Part shown: positions 45,260 through 55,979 of the stretch, piece after piece
Layout of the letters: each line of letters opens with the position of its first letter
How positions within the stretch are numbered: the stretch's first letter is position 1
Program-made: the position numbers and the translations under genes
Assembly: GCF_900104585.1 (NCBI RefSeq)
Contig: NZ_FNVX01000004.1
Span: forward strand, 558,001-622,000
DNA length: 64,000 bases
Direction of reading: 5' to 3'
Source of the DNA: Bacteroides ihuae
Lineage (GTDB): Bacteria; Bacteroidota; Bacteroidia; Bacteroidales; Bacteroidaceae
The notes under the pieces: model-generated
The model's database searches: none
Told to the model about the DNA's origin: nothing
The model's input: only the letters and a program-made list of their open reading frames with translations

Positions 45260-45679
45260 CTATGCAGAATAACCTTCATCATCCATCATGATTAGCCAAC
45301 GGACACCGTACTGATCTATCAGTTCACCAAAGGCATCACAAAAGAATGTTTTCTCCAAAGGAGCTACTACCTCACCACCTTGAGATAGTAGATCGAACAC
45401 CCTACGAAGTTTTTCTATATCCGTGAAGACAAGCACCAGTTTGCAATTACTGCCCGTTGCAACCACTTCGCCTTCAGGCGCGTCCTCAGCTCCCAGATTA
45501 AAATGCTCCGTATTAAGAATCATGTGAGAAATCTTCTCTTTCTCAGTCTCACTTAATTGGAGGGATCTATCTTCTTTCTTTCTGAATAAGAAAGTGATCT
45601 CTCCATTCAAAACTTCTTTGTAAAAATTAAAAGCCTCTTCGCAAGTACCCGGAAAAACTAAATGCACATTCAATTTCAT
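45260..45679 (-). CDS. VOC-family protein (PhnB/DUF1428-like)
   Basis: 139 aa. It has the PhnB-type layout: VHLVFPGTCEEAFNFYKEVLNGEITFLFR, SHMILNTEHFNLGAEDAPEG, LVLVFTDIEKLRRVFDLLSQGGEVVAPLEKTFFCDAFGELIDQYGVRWLI. The usual metal ligands are only partly clear. Function unknown. It lies upstream of the WYL regulator on the same strand with a 113-bp gap. Confidence 0.85.
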   Translation of the reverse strand: MKLNVHLVFPGTCEEAFNFYKEVLNGEITFLFRKKEDRSLQLSETEKEKISHMILNTEHFNLGAEDAPEGEVVATGSNCKLVLVFTDIEKLRRVFDLLSQGGEVVAPLEKTFFCDAFGELIDQYGVRWLIMMDDEGYSA

Positions 45680-45773
45680 AACTGTTGTTTTTTTTAATGA
45701 ATAATCTATTTGACAAGTGCAAAAATAGAAGGCAATAGTGACAACCCTATGTCACTCAATCTGCAAAAAAACA

Positions 45774-46541
45774 TTAAATGCCAACAATCTTATCAAATCG
45801 GCTATCCATGCAAGCACTAATATCCGTCGTCACAAACTTGCCATTATAAAACAAACTAAAGATTGTGGCAGGAGTAGGTGCTTCCTGTGCTTGTTCCACC
45901 GATTCAAGTTTAATAACCGTCAATGGGAGCTGTCTTTTCTGTGCTGTCTCCACCAAAGAGTGATGCACATGATATTCGGTAAACGGACAGCGATTAGAAT
46001 AATACACAACTAAACCCTTTGCTTCAGAGCATTCGCCAGTCAGTACTGTTTCTTTAAACTTAGGATTAGTAGCGCCCTGATTGATCTTTTTAGCAAGGAG
46101 GACAAAGCCAGAAGATAGACTCTGCACCACTTCAAATCCTTGGCGCAAAAGCCATTTAGTATCACTCATAAATGGGCGCTTAGCCGATCCTGCCACTGTT
46201 ACCAAACCATCTTTTCCCTCTCGCGTAGCGTCATCTAGAGCAAATTGCAACAAAGCTTTAGCATATCCTTTTCCTTTATATTGTCCCGATACCCAGAAGC
46301 AATTGATCATGAGATAATTTGGAGCCTCAACCGGAAGCCAGGCATTCTCTGCCGGCCCGTATTCAATAAAAACTTTCGCTCTTTCGTCTAATCTTCGAAA
46401 AACATATCCGTTATTAAATTCCTTTTTAAGCCATTCTTTTTTCAGCTCGTAACCCTCTTTGCATTTCTTGTCGGATATAGCACAACAAATGTGCTCTCTA
46501 TCAATCTTAGTTGCTGTTAATGTAATAAACTTTCCTTCCAT
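45774..46541 (-). CDS. GNAT N-acetyltransferase with C-terminal YoaP-like domain
   Basis: 255 aa. The GNAT half (about 1-150) contains YLMINCFWVSGQYKGKGYAKALLQFALDDATREGKDGLVTVAG, including the acetyl-CoA loop QYKGKGYAKAL. The C-terminal half (about 165-255) has VVYYSNRCPFTEYHVHHSLVE and PTPATIFSLFYNGKFVTTDI, a thioredoxin-like YoaP domain. The acceptor is unknown. Confidence 0.85.
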   Translation of the reverse strand: MEGKFITLTATKIDREHICCAISDKKCKEGYELKKEWLKKEFNNGYVFRRLDERAKVFIEYGPAENAWLPVEAPNYLMINCFWVSGQYKGKGYAKALLQFALDDATREGKDGLVTVAGSAKRPFMSDTKWLLRQGFEVVQSLSSGFVLLAKKINQGATNPKFKETVLTGECSEAKGLVVYYSNRCPFTEYHVHHSLVETAQKRQLPLTVIKLESVEQAQEAPTPATIFSLFYNGKFVTTDISACMDSRFDKIVGI

Positions 46542-46888
46542 AATAATCTATCGTTATCTATTAAATTGTAGCACCTATCGGCGTAAATTGAAGACAATAT
46601 TAGACAAAACAGTTGATATATGCAAGCTATTCTGATCTGATCTGCTAATCACTTTAATAAAAACAGACGAGGCACCTCACAGAATAAACATTGTTAAATG
46701 CAAAGAAAAAAAGAACGCAAATAATAATCTTCAATAAAAACAAAGTTACTTTGCATAGCAAACTTGTTATATCAGATAATAAGTACATTTCGTTATAGAG
46801 AGACATGACAAGTTGCTTTCTATAACAGAACGCTCCACTTGATCCTTGCTCTATCAGCAAAGATCATAGAATAAACACCGATTAGAAG
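46542..46888. other. Divergent intergenic region between the GNAT and MFS genes
   Basis: 347 bp, A/T rich. I see no clear TAnnTTTG promoter, RNA gene or small coding frame with good start. Confidence 0.5.
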
Positions 46889-48133
46889 ATGAAGATTACA
46901 ACTTTCAATTCCTTAAAAAGCCGCAACTACAGACTATACTTTTCGGGACAATCTGTTTCATTAATCGGGACATGGATGCAACGCACAGCCGTTTATTGGT
47001 TAGTGTTCGATCAAACCCATTCTAATTTTATGCTGGGGCTGGTAGTCTTCGCCACACAATTTCCTTCTTTCCTGTTTTCGCCGCTGGGAGGGGTAATATC
47101 CGATCGCTACAATCGCTATCGCGTTACATTGGCTACGCAAACTTGCTCTATGATACAAGCGGCTATCCTCTCCATTGTAGTACTATTTACCGACTATTCT
47201 ATCTGGGAAATTTTTCTTCTTAGCGTAGTGATGGGAATCGTAAATGCGTTCGATTTACCTGCTCGACAATCATTGGTAAACGAGGTAGTGGATGACAAAA
47301 GTAATCTACAGAATGCGATAGCACTAAATTCTTCGATGGGAAAGCTGGCCTGGCTGATAGGACCTGCTATATCGGGTATTATATTAGAGAAACTAGGCGC
47401 AGGTACGTGTTTCCTCATCAATGCTTTTAGCTATCTTGCCGTAATCACCTCCTTACTACTGATGAGAATCACGCCCTACGTGCCACAGCCGCATACTAAA
47501 AAAATAATGAAAGAGTTTAAAGAAGGGTTTAACTATCTAAAGAATACCCCTTCTCTGGGCAAAATCGTAATTATGCTGGCATGCGTTAGCCTCTTCGTAC
47601 TCCCATTCAATACACTTCTGCCTGTATATGCCAAAGTGATCTTTCACGGAACAGCCTCAACCTATGGTTACCTGAACAGTGCCATAGGCCTCGGAGCATT
47701 GGTCGGAGCCATTCTGCTAGCCTCGTTAAAGTCAGGTACCAATCTGAAACGGCTTTTATTCATTAACATGGTGATATTGAGTATCGCATTACTCGTTTTT
47801 TCTCACATCAGTAACTTTTCTATTGCGCTATGCACAGCCTCATTGGCCGGTTTTGCCATGATGTCTCAAACAACCATCTGCAACACAATTATACAAACCG
47901 AGGCATCTATTGAGATGAGAGGAAGAGCTCTCAGCTTCTTTGCCATGGCATTCTTCGGCATGCAGCCGCTGGGAGGGTTACTTACCGGTACCATCTCTCA
48001 ATACATCGGAGCCCCTTACACTATATTGGCACAAAGCATTGCAGCCATTATCATTGCCGTTTTATTCTTCTCCTTCTTGTTCGGCAAAAAGAAAAGTACA
48101 GTTGAAATGAAGCAAACCGACAAACCCAACTAA
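46889..48133 (+). CDS. MFS transporter (EntS-like/MFS_3 exporter)
   Basis: 414 aa with about twelve helices. The start FNSLKSRNYRLYFSGQSVSLIGTWMQRTAVYWLVF and the loop SPLGGVISDRYNRYRVTL are typical of the MFS_3 group of drug and siderophore exporters. The C-terminus ends in a polar tail. The substrate is unknown. It is convergent with the hybrid sensor gene with 7 bp between stops. Confidence 0.9.
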   Translation: MKITTFNSLKSRNYRLYFSGQSVSLIGTWMQRTAVYWLVFDQTHSNFMLGLVVFATQFPSFLFSPLGGVISDRYNRYRVTLATQTCSMIQAAILSIVVLFTDYSIWEIFLLSVVMGIVNAFDLPARQSLVNEVVDDKSNLQNAIALNSSMGKLAWLIGPAISGIILEKLGAGTCFLINAFSYLAVITSLLLMRITPYVPQPHTKKIMKEFKEGFNYLKNTPSLGKIVIMLACVSLFVLPFNTLLPVYAKVIFHGTASTYGYLNSAIGLGALVGAILLASLKSGTNLKRLLFINMVILSIALLVFSHISNFSIALCTASLAGFAMMSQTTICNTIIQTEASIEMRGRALSFFAMAFFGMQPLGGLLTGTISQYIGAPYTILAQSIAAIIIAVLFFSFLFGKKKSTVEMKQTDKPN

Positions 48134-48140
48134 GCAGCCA

Positions 48141-51100
48141 TTATTCATTTACCTGTTTAGCGTATTCAGTAGCATTTACGCCCCAAAAAGCTTTAAAGCT
48201 TTTGCTGAAATAATGAGGATCGCTATAACCAACCATATAAGCTATTTCTGCCATAGAGTACTGTTTCTCTTTTATCAGTTCAGCGGCCTTTCGCATGCGT
48301 ATTTCCTTAATATACAGAATAGGAGGAAGTCCTGTTAAAGATTTAAGCTTATGAAAGAAGTTTGTCCGGCTCAGACTGAAGCAGCTAACCAGATAGTCCA
48401 CATCTAAATCCGAATTACTTATTTGTTGTTCCATTATCTGAGCCAGTTTTGTTAGAAAAGCAGCATCTTTACCTGATAGCATAGGGGTCTTTTCTTCTTG
48501 TAGAGTATCCTCCAAAATGGGTTTATTACTACAATAATAAGTTTGCAGCCTTTTCCGCTGAGCTAAAAGACTGTCGACTTTCGCTTCTAGATAGCTAACG
48601 CTAAATGGCTTGGTAATATAATCATCCGCACCCGTCTGAATTCCCGTCAGAATACTATCGGTATCGGCTTTGGCTGTTAACACGATTGCAGGTATATGTG
48701 AAGTACGTTCATCATTTCTTAGTTCTTGCAGCATCTGAAGGCCATCTTTTACAGGCATCATAATATCTGTAATAATCACGTCCGGCAGACAAGAGAATGC
48801 CTTTTCGAGCCCTTCATCTCCATCTTGTGCCTCTATGATACGATATTTCTCTTGGAAGATTTGCTTAATGAATGCTCTAAGTTCATGATTATCTTCTACA
48901 ATGAGCATGAGTAGCATGTTGGCTACAGCGGTTCCTAACGATTGTTCGTCTGAAGCTTGTTCAATGTCAGCACATCCATCTAAGTCAGATAATATATATT
49001 CAGTGTCAGCAGGATAATGCGCCTTGCCTTTCAACAATCTTACAGAAAAAGTACTCCCCTTTCCCGGTTCACTTTCAACAGAAATCTCCCCATGATGTAT
49101 CTCTACAAGATCCTTAGCCAATGATAGTCCAATACCTGAACTCATTGCCGTGTGCATGTTTCCCTGTACCAGATTTTCAAATCGATTAAAGATGTTTTTT
49201 TGTTTTTCTTTTTGTATACCAACTCCCTGATCTGTAATCTGGATGATGACACAATCGGTCTTATCTAAGATATGTACACAGATACGCTTCTCGTCAGGAG
49301 TATATTTAAATGCATTGGACAACAGATTAAAAAGGACCTTTTCTATATTGTCTGTATCAAGCCAGATATAACAACTTGTCGGTTCGGAAGTAAATGTCAG
49401 AGTAATATGCCTCTCTTTGGCCAGAGCGACAAAATAGTGCACAACCTCTCGGGTAAAGTTTACAATATCCACACGCTGAACTCTAAGTTTCATTTTATTA
49501 TCTTGTATTTTGCTAAAGTCAAGTATCTGCCCCACAAGTCGTTGCATACGATCGCTATTCCTCTTTATCACATTTAATGTCTCTTTCACCTTTTCAGATA
49601 AATTTTCGTTTTTAAGAACGATTTCCAAGGGGCCTGTAATGAGCGTCAATGGAGTTCGTAACTCATGGGAAACATTGGTAAAAAAGCTCAGTTTTAGTTG
49701 TGTAAGATACTCTTCATTTCTAACTTTATGCTTCATTCTATAGAATACGGTATAGATATACACTCCTCCTACGATGACAAGCAACGCCAAGACAAAATAG
49801 AGCAGATGGGCAAACAGTGTTTCATTGAAAGTAGGCAGAACTTCGATGGACAGAGTTCTCTCATTATTAACCCACACACCCTCGTTATTGGTCGATTTAA
49901 CACGGAATGTATAATTGCCGGGTGGCAAGTTGGTATAATTAGCTTCACGTCCGTTACCTGCCTGACGATAGTTAGTATCAAATCCCTCAAGCATATAAGC
50001 ATATTGAATATATTCCGTATTGGTCATATCCAAAGCAGAAAAAATTAATCTTAGAGAGTGGTTATTTGAGGGCAATGTTAGGTGAGAGATATTATCAAGA
50101 CTGCTTGTAAGAATTGAAGGTGCGCTCTTTGGAGTTAGTTCTTGATTATCCACCCATATAGAAGAACAGAATATACGAGGTACAAAAGTCGTTTTACGAA
50201 TTTTCTCTGGCGTAAAATAGAATAAACCTCTATTCGTTCCAAAAAATATTTGCTTCCCATTTGTTGCCCCAACCCCTTCGCTGAAGTGCATATTAAAAGC
50301 AATATGTTCACTTGGATACTGTATTTGCTCTTGCGAAGTTACAAACTTCACTAGGCCACCCCCGGTAGCCAACCACAAATTCCCATATCGATCTTCCTGC
50401 ATGGAGTAAATAATGTCGGAGATCAGTCCATTCTTCTGCGTAAACGATTTACATTTATACGAATAATCACCTGTTTTAATAAGCTCATTCAAGCCTCCCC
50501 CATAGGTAATCGCCAGCACCTTTCCTTTGTCTGTGCACTTAACCATCTGCACATCATTATTACTAAGGCTATTAAGATCGCCCTGTTTCCGACAGATGAC
50601 ATGAAATGTTATATCTTCAGGTCTCTTAAACGTTCCGTCAAATAATAAGATACCTGCTGTTGTCGATACCCAGATACGCCCTTTGCTATCCTCCGTGATA
50701 TGCCTTACTTTATAAAAGCGATCGATGGGATATTTATTTAATCGATTTCGGTAATTGATAAAACGTAGAGAGCCGTTCGAATTCTTTAAAGCTAAATTCA
50801 ATCCCCCACCATAAGTGGCAATCCAAATTCTTTCTTTACTATCCTGAAATGTATAATAAATATTATCACTACTAAGTGTAAATGGATCATTCGCGTTGTA
50901 TCTGTATTGTTTAAACTCAAATTGATTGTGAGCAGTTTCCACAACTTTAGTCAGGCCTTCTCCTTTGGTTGATATCCAAAAAGAGCCTTCTTCAGTTTGC
51001 ATGATTGCGTATATCTTTCCGGATTTAAATTGATGAATCAGCTTCAATTGTGAATCATAGATAGACACATTCTGATCTCTGGTACCCGTCCAAATTCTGC

Positions 51101-52496
51101 TTTTCTGATCAATATAAAGAGCTCTGATTTCGTTATCAGGCATTTCGATATCTTTTGCATCTGGCGTATAGATATGAAATTTATCGGGTACCAGTGTAAT
51201 ACGCTTAAGTCTATCCAGTTGCGTGCTCATCCATAGATTGCCCTGTCTGTCAGCAAAGGCGGCGAAACAACGATCATTCGATTTCCATTTAATGTTTTTA
51301 TCCGTCGTATTAAATGGAACCAGTTGTTTACGCTGAGGGTCATAATAAGAAAAGCCTCCTCCTTTGGGATGAACCCATAATATACCATTTTTATCTTCAA
51401 TGGCAAAGAATCCACTTTCAGTATTAAGCGGCCTACCTAGCTCATCCTTACTTTCAATAAACGTTAGTTTTTGTGTTTGCAGATCAAACAGAGTAACCCC
51501 CGGAACAGAATGGGTTAGCCAAAGAAGTCCGTTACGAGTAACCTGAACTGATACGATCGCTTTGTCTTTTACTTGTAGCAAGCCATTAAGTGTAAAATGT
51601 TTGGGAAACAACCCCTTTAAATCAGCAATGAAAAATCCATCTTTATCTGTAACATACGCCGTTTTGTGTTGTACATTTAAAATAGAAATGACGGATGCTA
51701 TTGTTTTTAGCTGTGTACGTTTTAGCGTTTTCTTCGCCAATGAGTAGCTATAAATTTGCCCATAGTTAGTTCCAAATGAGAGTTCTCCATCTCGCTCAGT
51801 CACTGAATAAAATGCCGTTCTCTTTCGTGATTGAGAGTTTCCTGAAACAATAGTCGTAAGTAGAGAATCGTGCAAACAATAAAGTCCATTATCCGTTAAT
51901 ATCCACTCATGAAGTCTTGAATCCATAAACACCGAATGAATCTTACCTGAAGGTATCGTTTTCTCTTTCATTGAATAAGATTGAAGAGTCAATGATAAAT
52001 CCGTAGGATTTGTTTGTGCACGTATTGCACTACCGTCTTTTCTTAAAAGCCAGGTTATTCCACTTGAGAATACCTGAATGGATTGGAACTGATTCAATGG
52101 CCTTCTCTGTATAGGTTCAAAGATTTCTTTACTTGGATTGAAGCGATAAGTTGTTGAATCATAACACAGCACCCAGATACAACCATATTTATCTTCATCA
52201 ATATGCAGTAGGCGATCATTTGTAAGACCATTCTTATCTTCTGTGCTCGACTTATAGTTTTCAAAATTATACCCATCAAATCGATAGAGTCCATTCCATG
52301 TGGCAAACCATAACAACCCCTTTTGATCCTGAATTATGTCATTCACCAATCCGTCTTCAACTCCATTCTGAGCAGAGAAGTAAGTTACAGAGTATTTTTG
52401 AGGCACATTGATCCCGGCAGCAGGTAAAGCAATAGCGAGTAAACAGAGTAAAGCTATGCAGAGAGCAGGTTGAAGATGATAAAATTGATTTTTCAT
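48141..52496 (-). CDS. Hybrid two-component system sensor/regulator (HTCS)
   Basis: 1451 aa. A signal peptide is followed by a periplasmic double beta-propeller of Reg_prop repeats (about 40-790; repeated GLLWFATWNGLYRF-type motifs), a Y_Y_Y domain (about 800-890) and a membrane helix (about 905-925). The cytoplasmic part has HisKA with His in NVSHELRTPLTLI (about 948), an ATPase domain, a receiver domain with Asp in PDVIITDIMMPVKDG (about 1242) and a C-terminal AraC-type HTH (about 1345-1450). HTCS proteins bind a glycan fragment outside and activate the adjacent PUL. Here it is divergent from susC. Confidence 0.96.
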   Translation of the reverse strand: MKNQFYHLQPALCIALLCLLAIALPAAGINVPQKYSVTYFSAQNGVEDGLVNDIIQDQKGLLWFATWNGLYRFDGYNFENYKSSTEDKNGLTNDRLLHIDEDKYGCIWVLCYDSTTYRFNPSKEIFEPIQRRPLNQFQSIQVFSSGITWLLRKDGSAIRAQTNPTDLSLTLQSYSMKEKTIPSGKIHSVFMDSRLHEWILTDNGLYCLHDSLLTTIVSGNSQSRKRTAFYSVTERDGELSFGTNYGQIYSYSLAKKTLKRTQLKTIASVISILNVQHKTAYVTDKDGFFIADLKGLFPKHFTLNGLLQVKDKAIVSVQVTRNGLLWLTHSVPGVTLFDLQTQKLTFIESKDELGRPLNTESGFFAIEDKNGILWVHPKGGGFSYYDPQRKQLVPFNTTDKNIKWKSNDRCFAAFADRQGNLWMSTQLDRLKRITLVPDKFHIYTPDAKDIEMPDNEIRALYIDQKSRIWTGTRDQNVSIYDSQLKLIHQFKSGKIYAIMQTEEGSFWISTKGEGLTKVVETAHNQFEFKQYRYNANDPFTLSSDNIYYTFQDSKERIWIATYGGGLNLALKNSNGSLRFINYRNRLNKYPIDRFYKVRHITEDSKGRIWVSTTAGILLFDGTFKRPEDITFHVICRKQGDLNSLSNNDVQMVKCTDKGKVLAITYGGGLNELIKTGDYSYKCKSFTQKNGLISDIIYSMQEDRYGNLWLATGGGLVKFVTSQEQIQYPSEHIAFNMHFSEGVGATNGKQIFFGTNRGLFYFTPEKIRKTTFVPRIFCSSIWVDNQELTPKSAPSILTSSLDNISHLTLPSNNHSLRLIFSALDMTNTEYIQYAYMLEGFDTNYRQAGNGREANYTNLPPGNYTFRVKSTNNEGVWVNNERTLSIEVLPTFNETLFAHLLYFVLALLVIVGGVYIYTVFYRMKHKVRNEEYLTQLKLSFFTNVSHELRTPLTLITGPLEIVLKNENLSEKVKETLNVIKRNSDRMQRLVGQILDFSKIQDNKMKLRVQRVDIVNFTREVVHYFVALAKERHITLTFTSEPTSCYIWLDTDNIEKVLFNLLSNAFKYTPDEKRICVHILDKTDCVIIQITDQGVGIQKEKQKNIFNRFENLVQGNMHTAMSSGIGLSLAKDLVEIHHGEISVESEPGKGSTFSVRLLKGKAHYPADTEYILSDLDGCADIEQASDEQSLGTAVANMLLMLIVEDNHELRAFIKQIFQEKYRIIEAQDGDEGLEKAFSCLPDVIITDIMMPVKDGLQMLQELRNDERTSHIPAIVLTAKADTDSILTGIQTGADDYITKPFSVSYLEAKVDSLLAQRKRLQTYYCSNKPILEDTLQEEKTPMLSGKDAAFLTKLAQIMEQQISNSDLDVDYLVSCFSLSRTNFFHKLKSLTGLPPILYIKEIRMRKAAELIKEKQYSMAEIAYMVGYSDPHYFSKSFKAFWGVNATEYAKQVNE

Positions 52497-52677
52497 AAAG
52501 ACGTTAACGATGCGTTTTCTTATTCAGTTGGCTAAAATAGAGCAAAATGCCCATCAATCAAAATTCATTGTGGTTAAAATAGACTCAAAAAACCTGTTTC
52601 ATCTATTCTCTGTCCTATTTTGATAGATTTTCCATTAAACCTGTTAGATTTTACACCGCCAGAGAATCTTTTCTTCC

Positions 52678-52685
52678 TAAATTTG
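52678..52685 (+). promoter_or_regulatory. Possible -7 element of susC
   Basis: TAAATTTG (TAnnTTTG) lies 43 bp before the chosen start. No clear -33 is visible, as expected for an activator-dependent PUL promoter. Confidence 0.45.
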
Positions 52686-52727
52686 GCATTCAATATAGTT
52701 ACCCAAATAACCTCTAATACGAAGAAC

Positions 52728-55700
52728 ATGAAAAGAAAAGGTAAATTAAAGCTGTCCTTATCTACTAATAAGGGGCATTTTCCAAAAAGAGCTTGGTTCA
52801 TTTATGGACTTTCTCTTGGATTAATCTCTTTGCCATTGTCGGCCAAAGCTGAAGGCAAAATCCAAAATTCTTCTATCGAACAATCCATCCATCAAAATCG
52901 AAAAATCAATGGCAATGTTGTCGACGAAAACGGCGAAGCATTAATTGGAGTTTCCATATTGGTGAAAGGAACGAGTAATGGAATCATCACAGACTTTGAT
53001 GGCAATTTTACATTAGATGTACCTACTAATGCAACACTGGTCATCTCTTATGTTGGTTACAAAAAGCAAGAAGTAAAAATTAGCAATCAACAGAAATTAT
53101 CTATAACCATGCTCTCTGATAATAAATTATTGGACGAAGTAGTAGTCGTAGGTTACGGTGTTGTGAAAAAATCCGATTTAACAGGTTCCGTTGGTAGTGT
53201 GAAAGCTGAAAATATATCAGCCAAAGGCTCTACTTCACTAATGGAAAGCTTGCAGGGACAGGTTGCAGGTGTGAATATTTCCCAATCTTCCAGCCGTGCC
53301 GGAGATGGCTTTAATATTCAGATTCGTGGTAAGAGTTCATTGAATGGTGGCGAGCCATTATATGTTATTGACGGAGTGGTCTGTGATAACATGAACTTTC
53401 TAAACCCAATGGACATCGAGAAAGTAGACATCTTAAAAGATGCTTCTTCTACTGCGATCTATGGTTCCAGAGCGACCAATGGTGTGGTTATGATCACGAC
53501 TAAAAAGGGAGACTCCAATGCTGCAAAAACAACCGTAAGTTACGATGGCTATTATGGAGTGAAAACAACAGCTAACATGCCGGACTTCATGAGTGGAGAT
53601 GAATTCTTAAAATTTCGTTTCTCCCGCTATCTAGTATCATCAATGGATTCGTCAACCGGTCTGACACAATGGGATATGACGCAGGCTAACTTCTTGAATT
53701 TTTGGGGAGGGAACAGTCAGGTAATTAAAGACATGTATACCAATAAGAACTACACGAATTGGGCTGATATCGTGACTCGTGATGGTGAACAACAAAACCA
53801 TTTTTTGAATATCGCAGGAAATGCTAAGAACATAAGCTATCGTATCGGTTTAGGTTATCAAAATGAGAACGGTATTCTGTATGATGGTTATGAGCGTTGG
53901 AATCTGAAAGCTGCTATTGATCATAAAATATCAGATAAAATATCTGCAGGTTTCTCTGCCAACATGTCAACTTCGATAAAGAGAAGTGGCAGCAGCAACT
54001 CCATACTGCAAGGATTCCGTATGACACCAACTATGCCTTGTTATTATTGGGAAGGAGAAAATGCTGGTCAACTAATAGTACAACCAGGTAAGGATGCTGC
54101 TATTTATCCTAATGGTGGAGGCCCAACTTCCAATATAAATCCGGTTGTAGATCGTGAAAATTCAAAAGATAACACCCGTGCTTATGATGCCATGGCTAAT
54201 CTATATTTTCAGTACAATCCGATTAAAGAACTAACTTTAAAGACGACTTTCTCTCCAATGTATTCAAAGACACACCGCGGCACTTTCTATAATAGTCAAA
54301 CACAAGCTCGCTCAGGCAAGACCAATATGGCTGAGAACTATAACGACCAAGTTTTTTCTTATACTTGGGATACTCAAGCAAACTATTCAAAGACCTTTGG
54401 TGATCATAGTTTCAATGCATTAGCTCTATTCAGTGTTTATCAACAGCAACTAGAAGGCGATTACATCAATGTTGTAGATATGCCTTTTGATGTTGATTGG
54501 TACAATCTTGCTTCAGGCACAACTCAAAGTCAGTCTAGCTATTATAAAAAGCTTGCTATGCTTTCATATGTAGCGCGCGTTAACTATTCTTATAAAGGAA
54601 GGTATATGGCAACAGTATCTTCACGTTGGGATGGAAGCTCTAAATTCCAGAAAGACAACCGATGGGGAATGTTCCCTTCAGCAGCTTTAGCATGGCGTAT
54701 CTCTGAAGAGAAGTTCATGAAACCAACGAATGAATGGTTAAGCAACCTGAAGTTACGCACCAGCTTTGGTATTACAGGTAACAATGCAGGTGTCGGTCCA
54801 TATGATACTCAAGCTTTAGCCAACATAAAGTACTACTACAATATGGGGTCATCGATAGCCAATGGCTATGGTTATACAATGACTAACTCTGCTTTAACTT
54901 GGGAGAAAACCACTGAACTGAATTTGGGCCTTGACTTTGGTTTCTTGAATAACCGGATTAATGGTTCTATAGATGTTTATAATAAAGATTCCAAAAAATT
55001 ACTCATGAAAATGGAAACTCCGCTTGAACTAGGTTCTAATACAGGTTCAATTGTAAGCAACGTTGGTAAAGTAAATAATAAGGGAATAGAGATTCAATTA
55101 AGCACCATTAATGTGCGTAATAAAGATTGGAATTGGGAGACTACCTTCTCTTTCGCCCGTAACATAAATACCATTAAAGAGTTGAATGATGCAAAGGAAG
55201 ATCTTGTTGGTAATAAATGGTTTATAGGCCATCCAATCGATGTGGTTTATGGCTATAAATACACTGGAGTTTGTACACGAGAAGAAGCACAAGCTTATGC
55301 TGCAGATCCTAACATGAAAACAAAGTTTTATGAGGGTGAGATGAAAATCTTAGATAAAGATGAAAATGGAACAATCGATGCAAATGATAAAATGATTCTA
55401 GGCCATAGCGCTCCGAGCTGGACGGGTAATTTTGCATCTAATCTTTCATACAAAAACGTCGATTTTTCAGTAAGCATTTATACAAGTCAAGGAGGTACGG
55501 TCTATTCTCCATTTATGGGTGAGTTCGTCGATTATGGTCAGCGCGGTATGATGCGTCTTAATATGGATTACTACATTCCGGAAGGAGCGCCAATACTTGG
55601 AACAGACGGATCTATTAGCCATCAAGATGCCACTCATTACGGAAAATATCCTTTTCCAACCAATGGCGGCAATGGTAAAGGTGGCGGTTCTTACTGGACA

Positions 55701-55967
55701 AGCGGTAGCAGTGAAGATCGCTCACAAAACTTCGTCGACAACTCATTTGTCAGAATTAAAAACATTACTCTTGGCTATACATTCCCTCAAAAATGGCTAT
55801 CTAAGCTTAATGTTGCTAATTTGAGGATCTATGCTAATTTAATAAATCCGTTTACATTCACGAACTATAAAGGATTCGATCCTGAATGGGCTGATGCATC
55901 TGTAGGAGATGGCAAAGGTGGTGTTAGTTCAAGAACTTATCAGATTGGTGTAAATTTAAAATTCTAA
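52728..55967 (+). CDS. SusC-family TonB-dependent outer-membrane transporter
   Basis: About 1079 aa from the ATG giving MKRKGKLKLSLS. After the signal peptide comes a carboxypeptidase-like regulatory domain (about 55-130: INGNVVDENGEALIGVSILVKGTSNGIITDFDGNF), the TonB box/plug DEVVVVGYGVVKKSDLTGSVGSV (about 135-157), ATNGVVMITTKKG, then the barrel ending in RTYQIGVNLKF. It imports oligosaccharides captured by SusD, powered by TonB. It is the first gene of the PUL operon. Confidence 0.96.
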   Translation: MKRKGKLKLSLSTNKGHFPKRAWFIYGLSLGLISLPLSAKAEGKIQNSSIEQSIHQNRKINGNVVDENGEALIGVSILVKGTSNGIITDFDGNFTLDVPTNATLVISYVGYKKQEVKISNQQKLSITMLSDNKLLDEVVVVGYGVVKKSDLTGSVGSVKAENISAKGSTSLMESLQGQVAGVNISQSSSRAGDGFNIQIRGKSSLNGGEPLYVIDGVVCDNMNFLNPMDIEKVDILKDASSTAIYGSRATNGVVMITTKKGDSNAAKTTVSYDGYYGVKTTANMPDFMSGDEFLKFRFSRYLVSSMDSSTGLTQWDMTQANFLNFWGGNSQVIKDMYTNKNYTNWADIVTRDGEQQNHFLNIAGNAKNISYRIGLGYQNENGILYDGYERWNLKAAIDHKISDKISAGFSANMSTSIKRSGSSNSILQGFRMTPTMPCYYWEGENAGQLIVQPGKDAAIYPNGGGPTSNINPVVDRENSKDNTRAYDAMANLYFQYNPIKELTLKTTFSPMYSKTHRGTFYNSQTQARSGKTNMAENYNDQVFSYTWDTQANYSKTFGDHSFNALALFSVYQQQLEGDYINVVDMPFDVDWYNLASGTTQSQSSYYKKLAMLSYVARVNYSYKGRYMATVSSRWDGSSKFQKDNRWGMFPSAALAWRISEEKFMKPTNEWLSNLKLRTSFGITGNNAGVGPYDTQALANIKYYYNMGSSIANGYGYTMTNSALTWEKTTELNLGLDFGFLNNRINGSIDVYNKDSKKLLMKMETPLELGSNTGSIVSNVGKVNNKGIEIQLSTINVRNKDWNWETTFSFARNINTIKELNDAKEDLVGNKWFIGHPIDVVYGYKYTGVCTREEAQAYAADPNMKTKFYEGEMKILDKDENGTIDANDKMILGHSAPSWTGNFASNLSYKNVDFSVSIYTSQGGTVYSPFMGEFVDYGQRGMMRLNMDYYIPEGAPILGTDGSISHQDATHYGKYPFPTNGGNGKGGGSYWTSGSSEDRSQNFVDNSFVRIKNITLGYTFPQKWLSKLNVANLRIYANLINPFTFTNYKGFDPEWADASVGDGKGGVSSRTYQIGVNLKF

Positions 55968-55979
55968 TAAAGAACAATT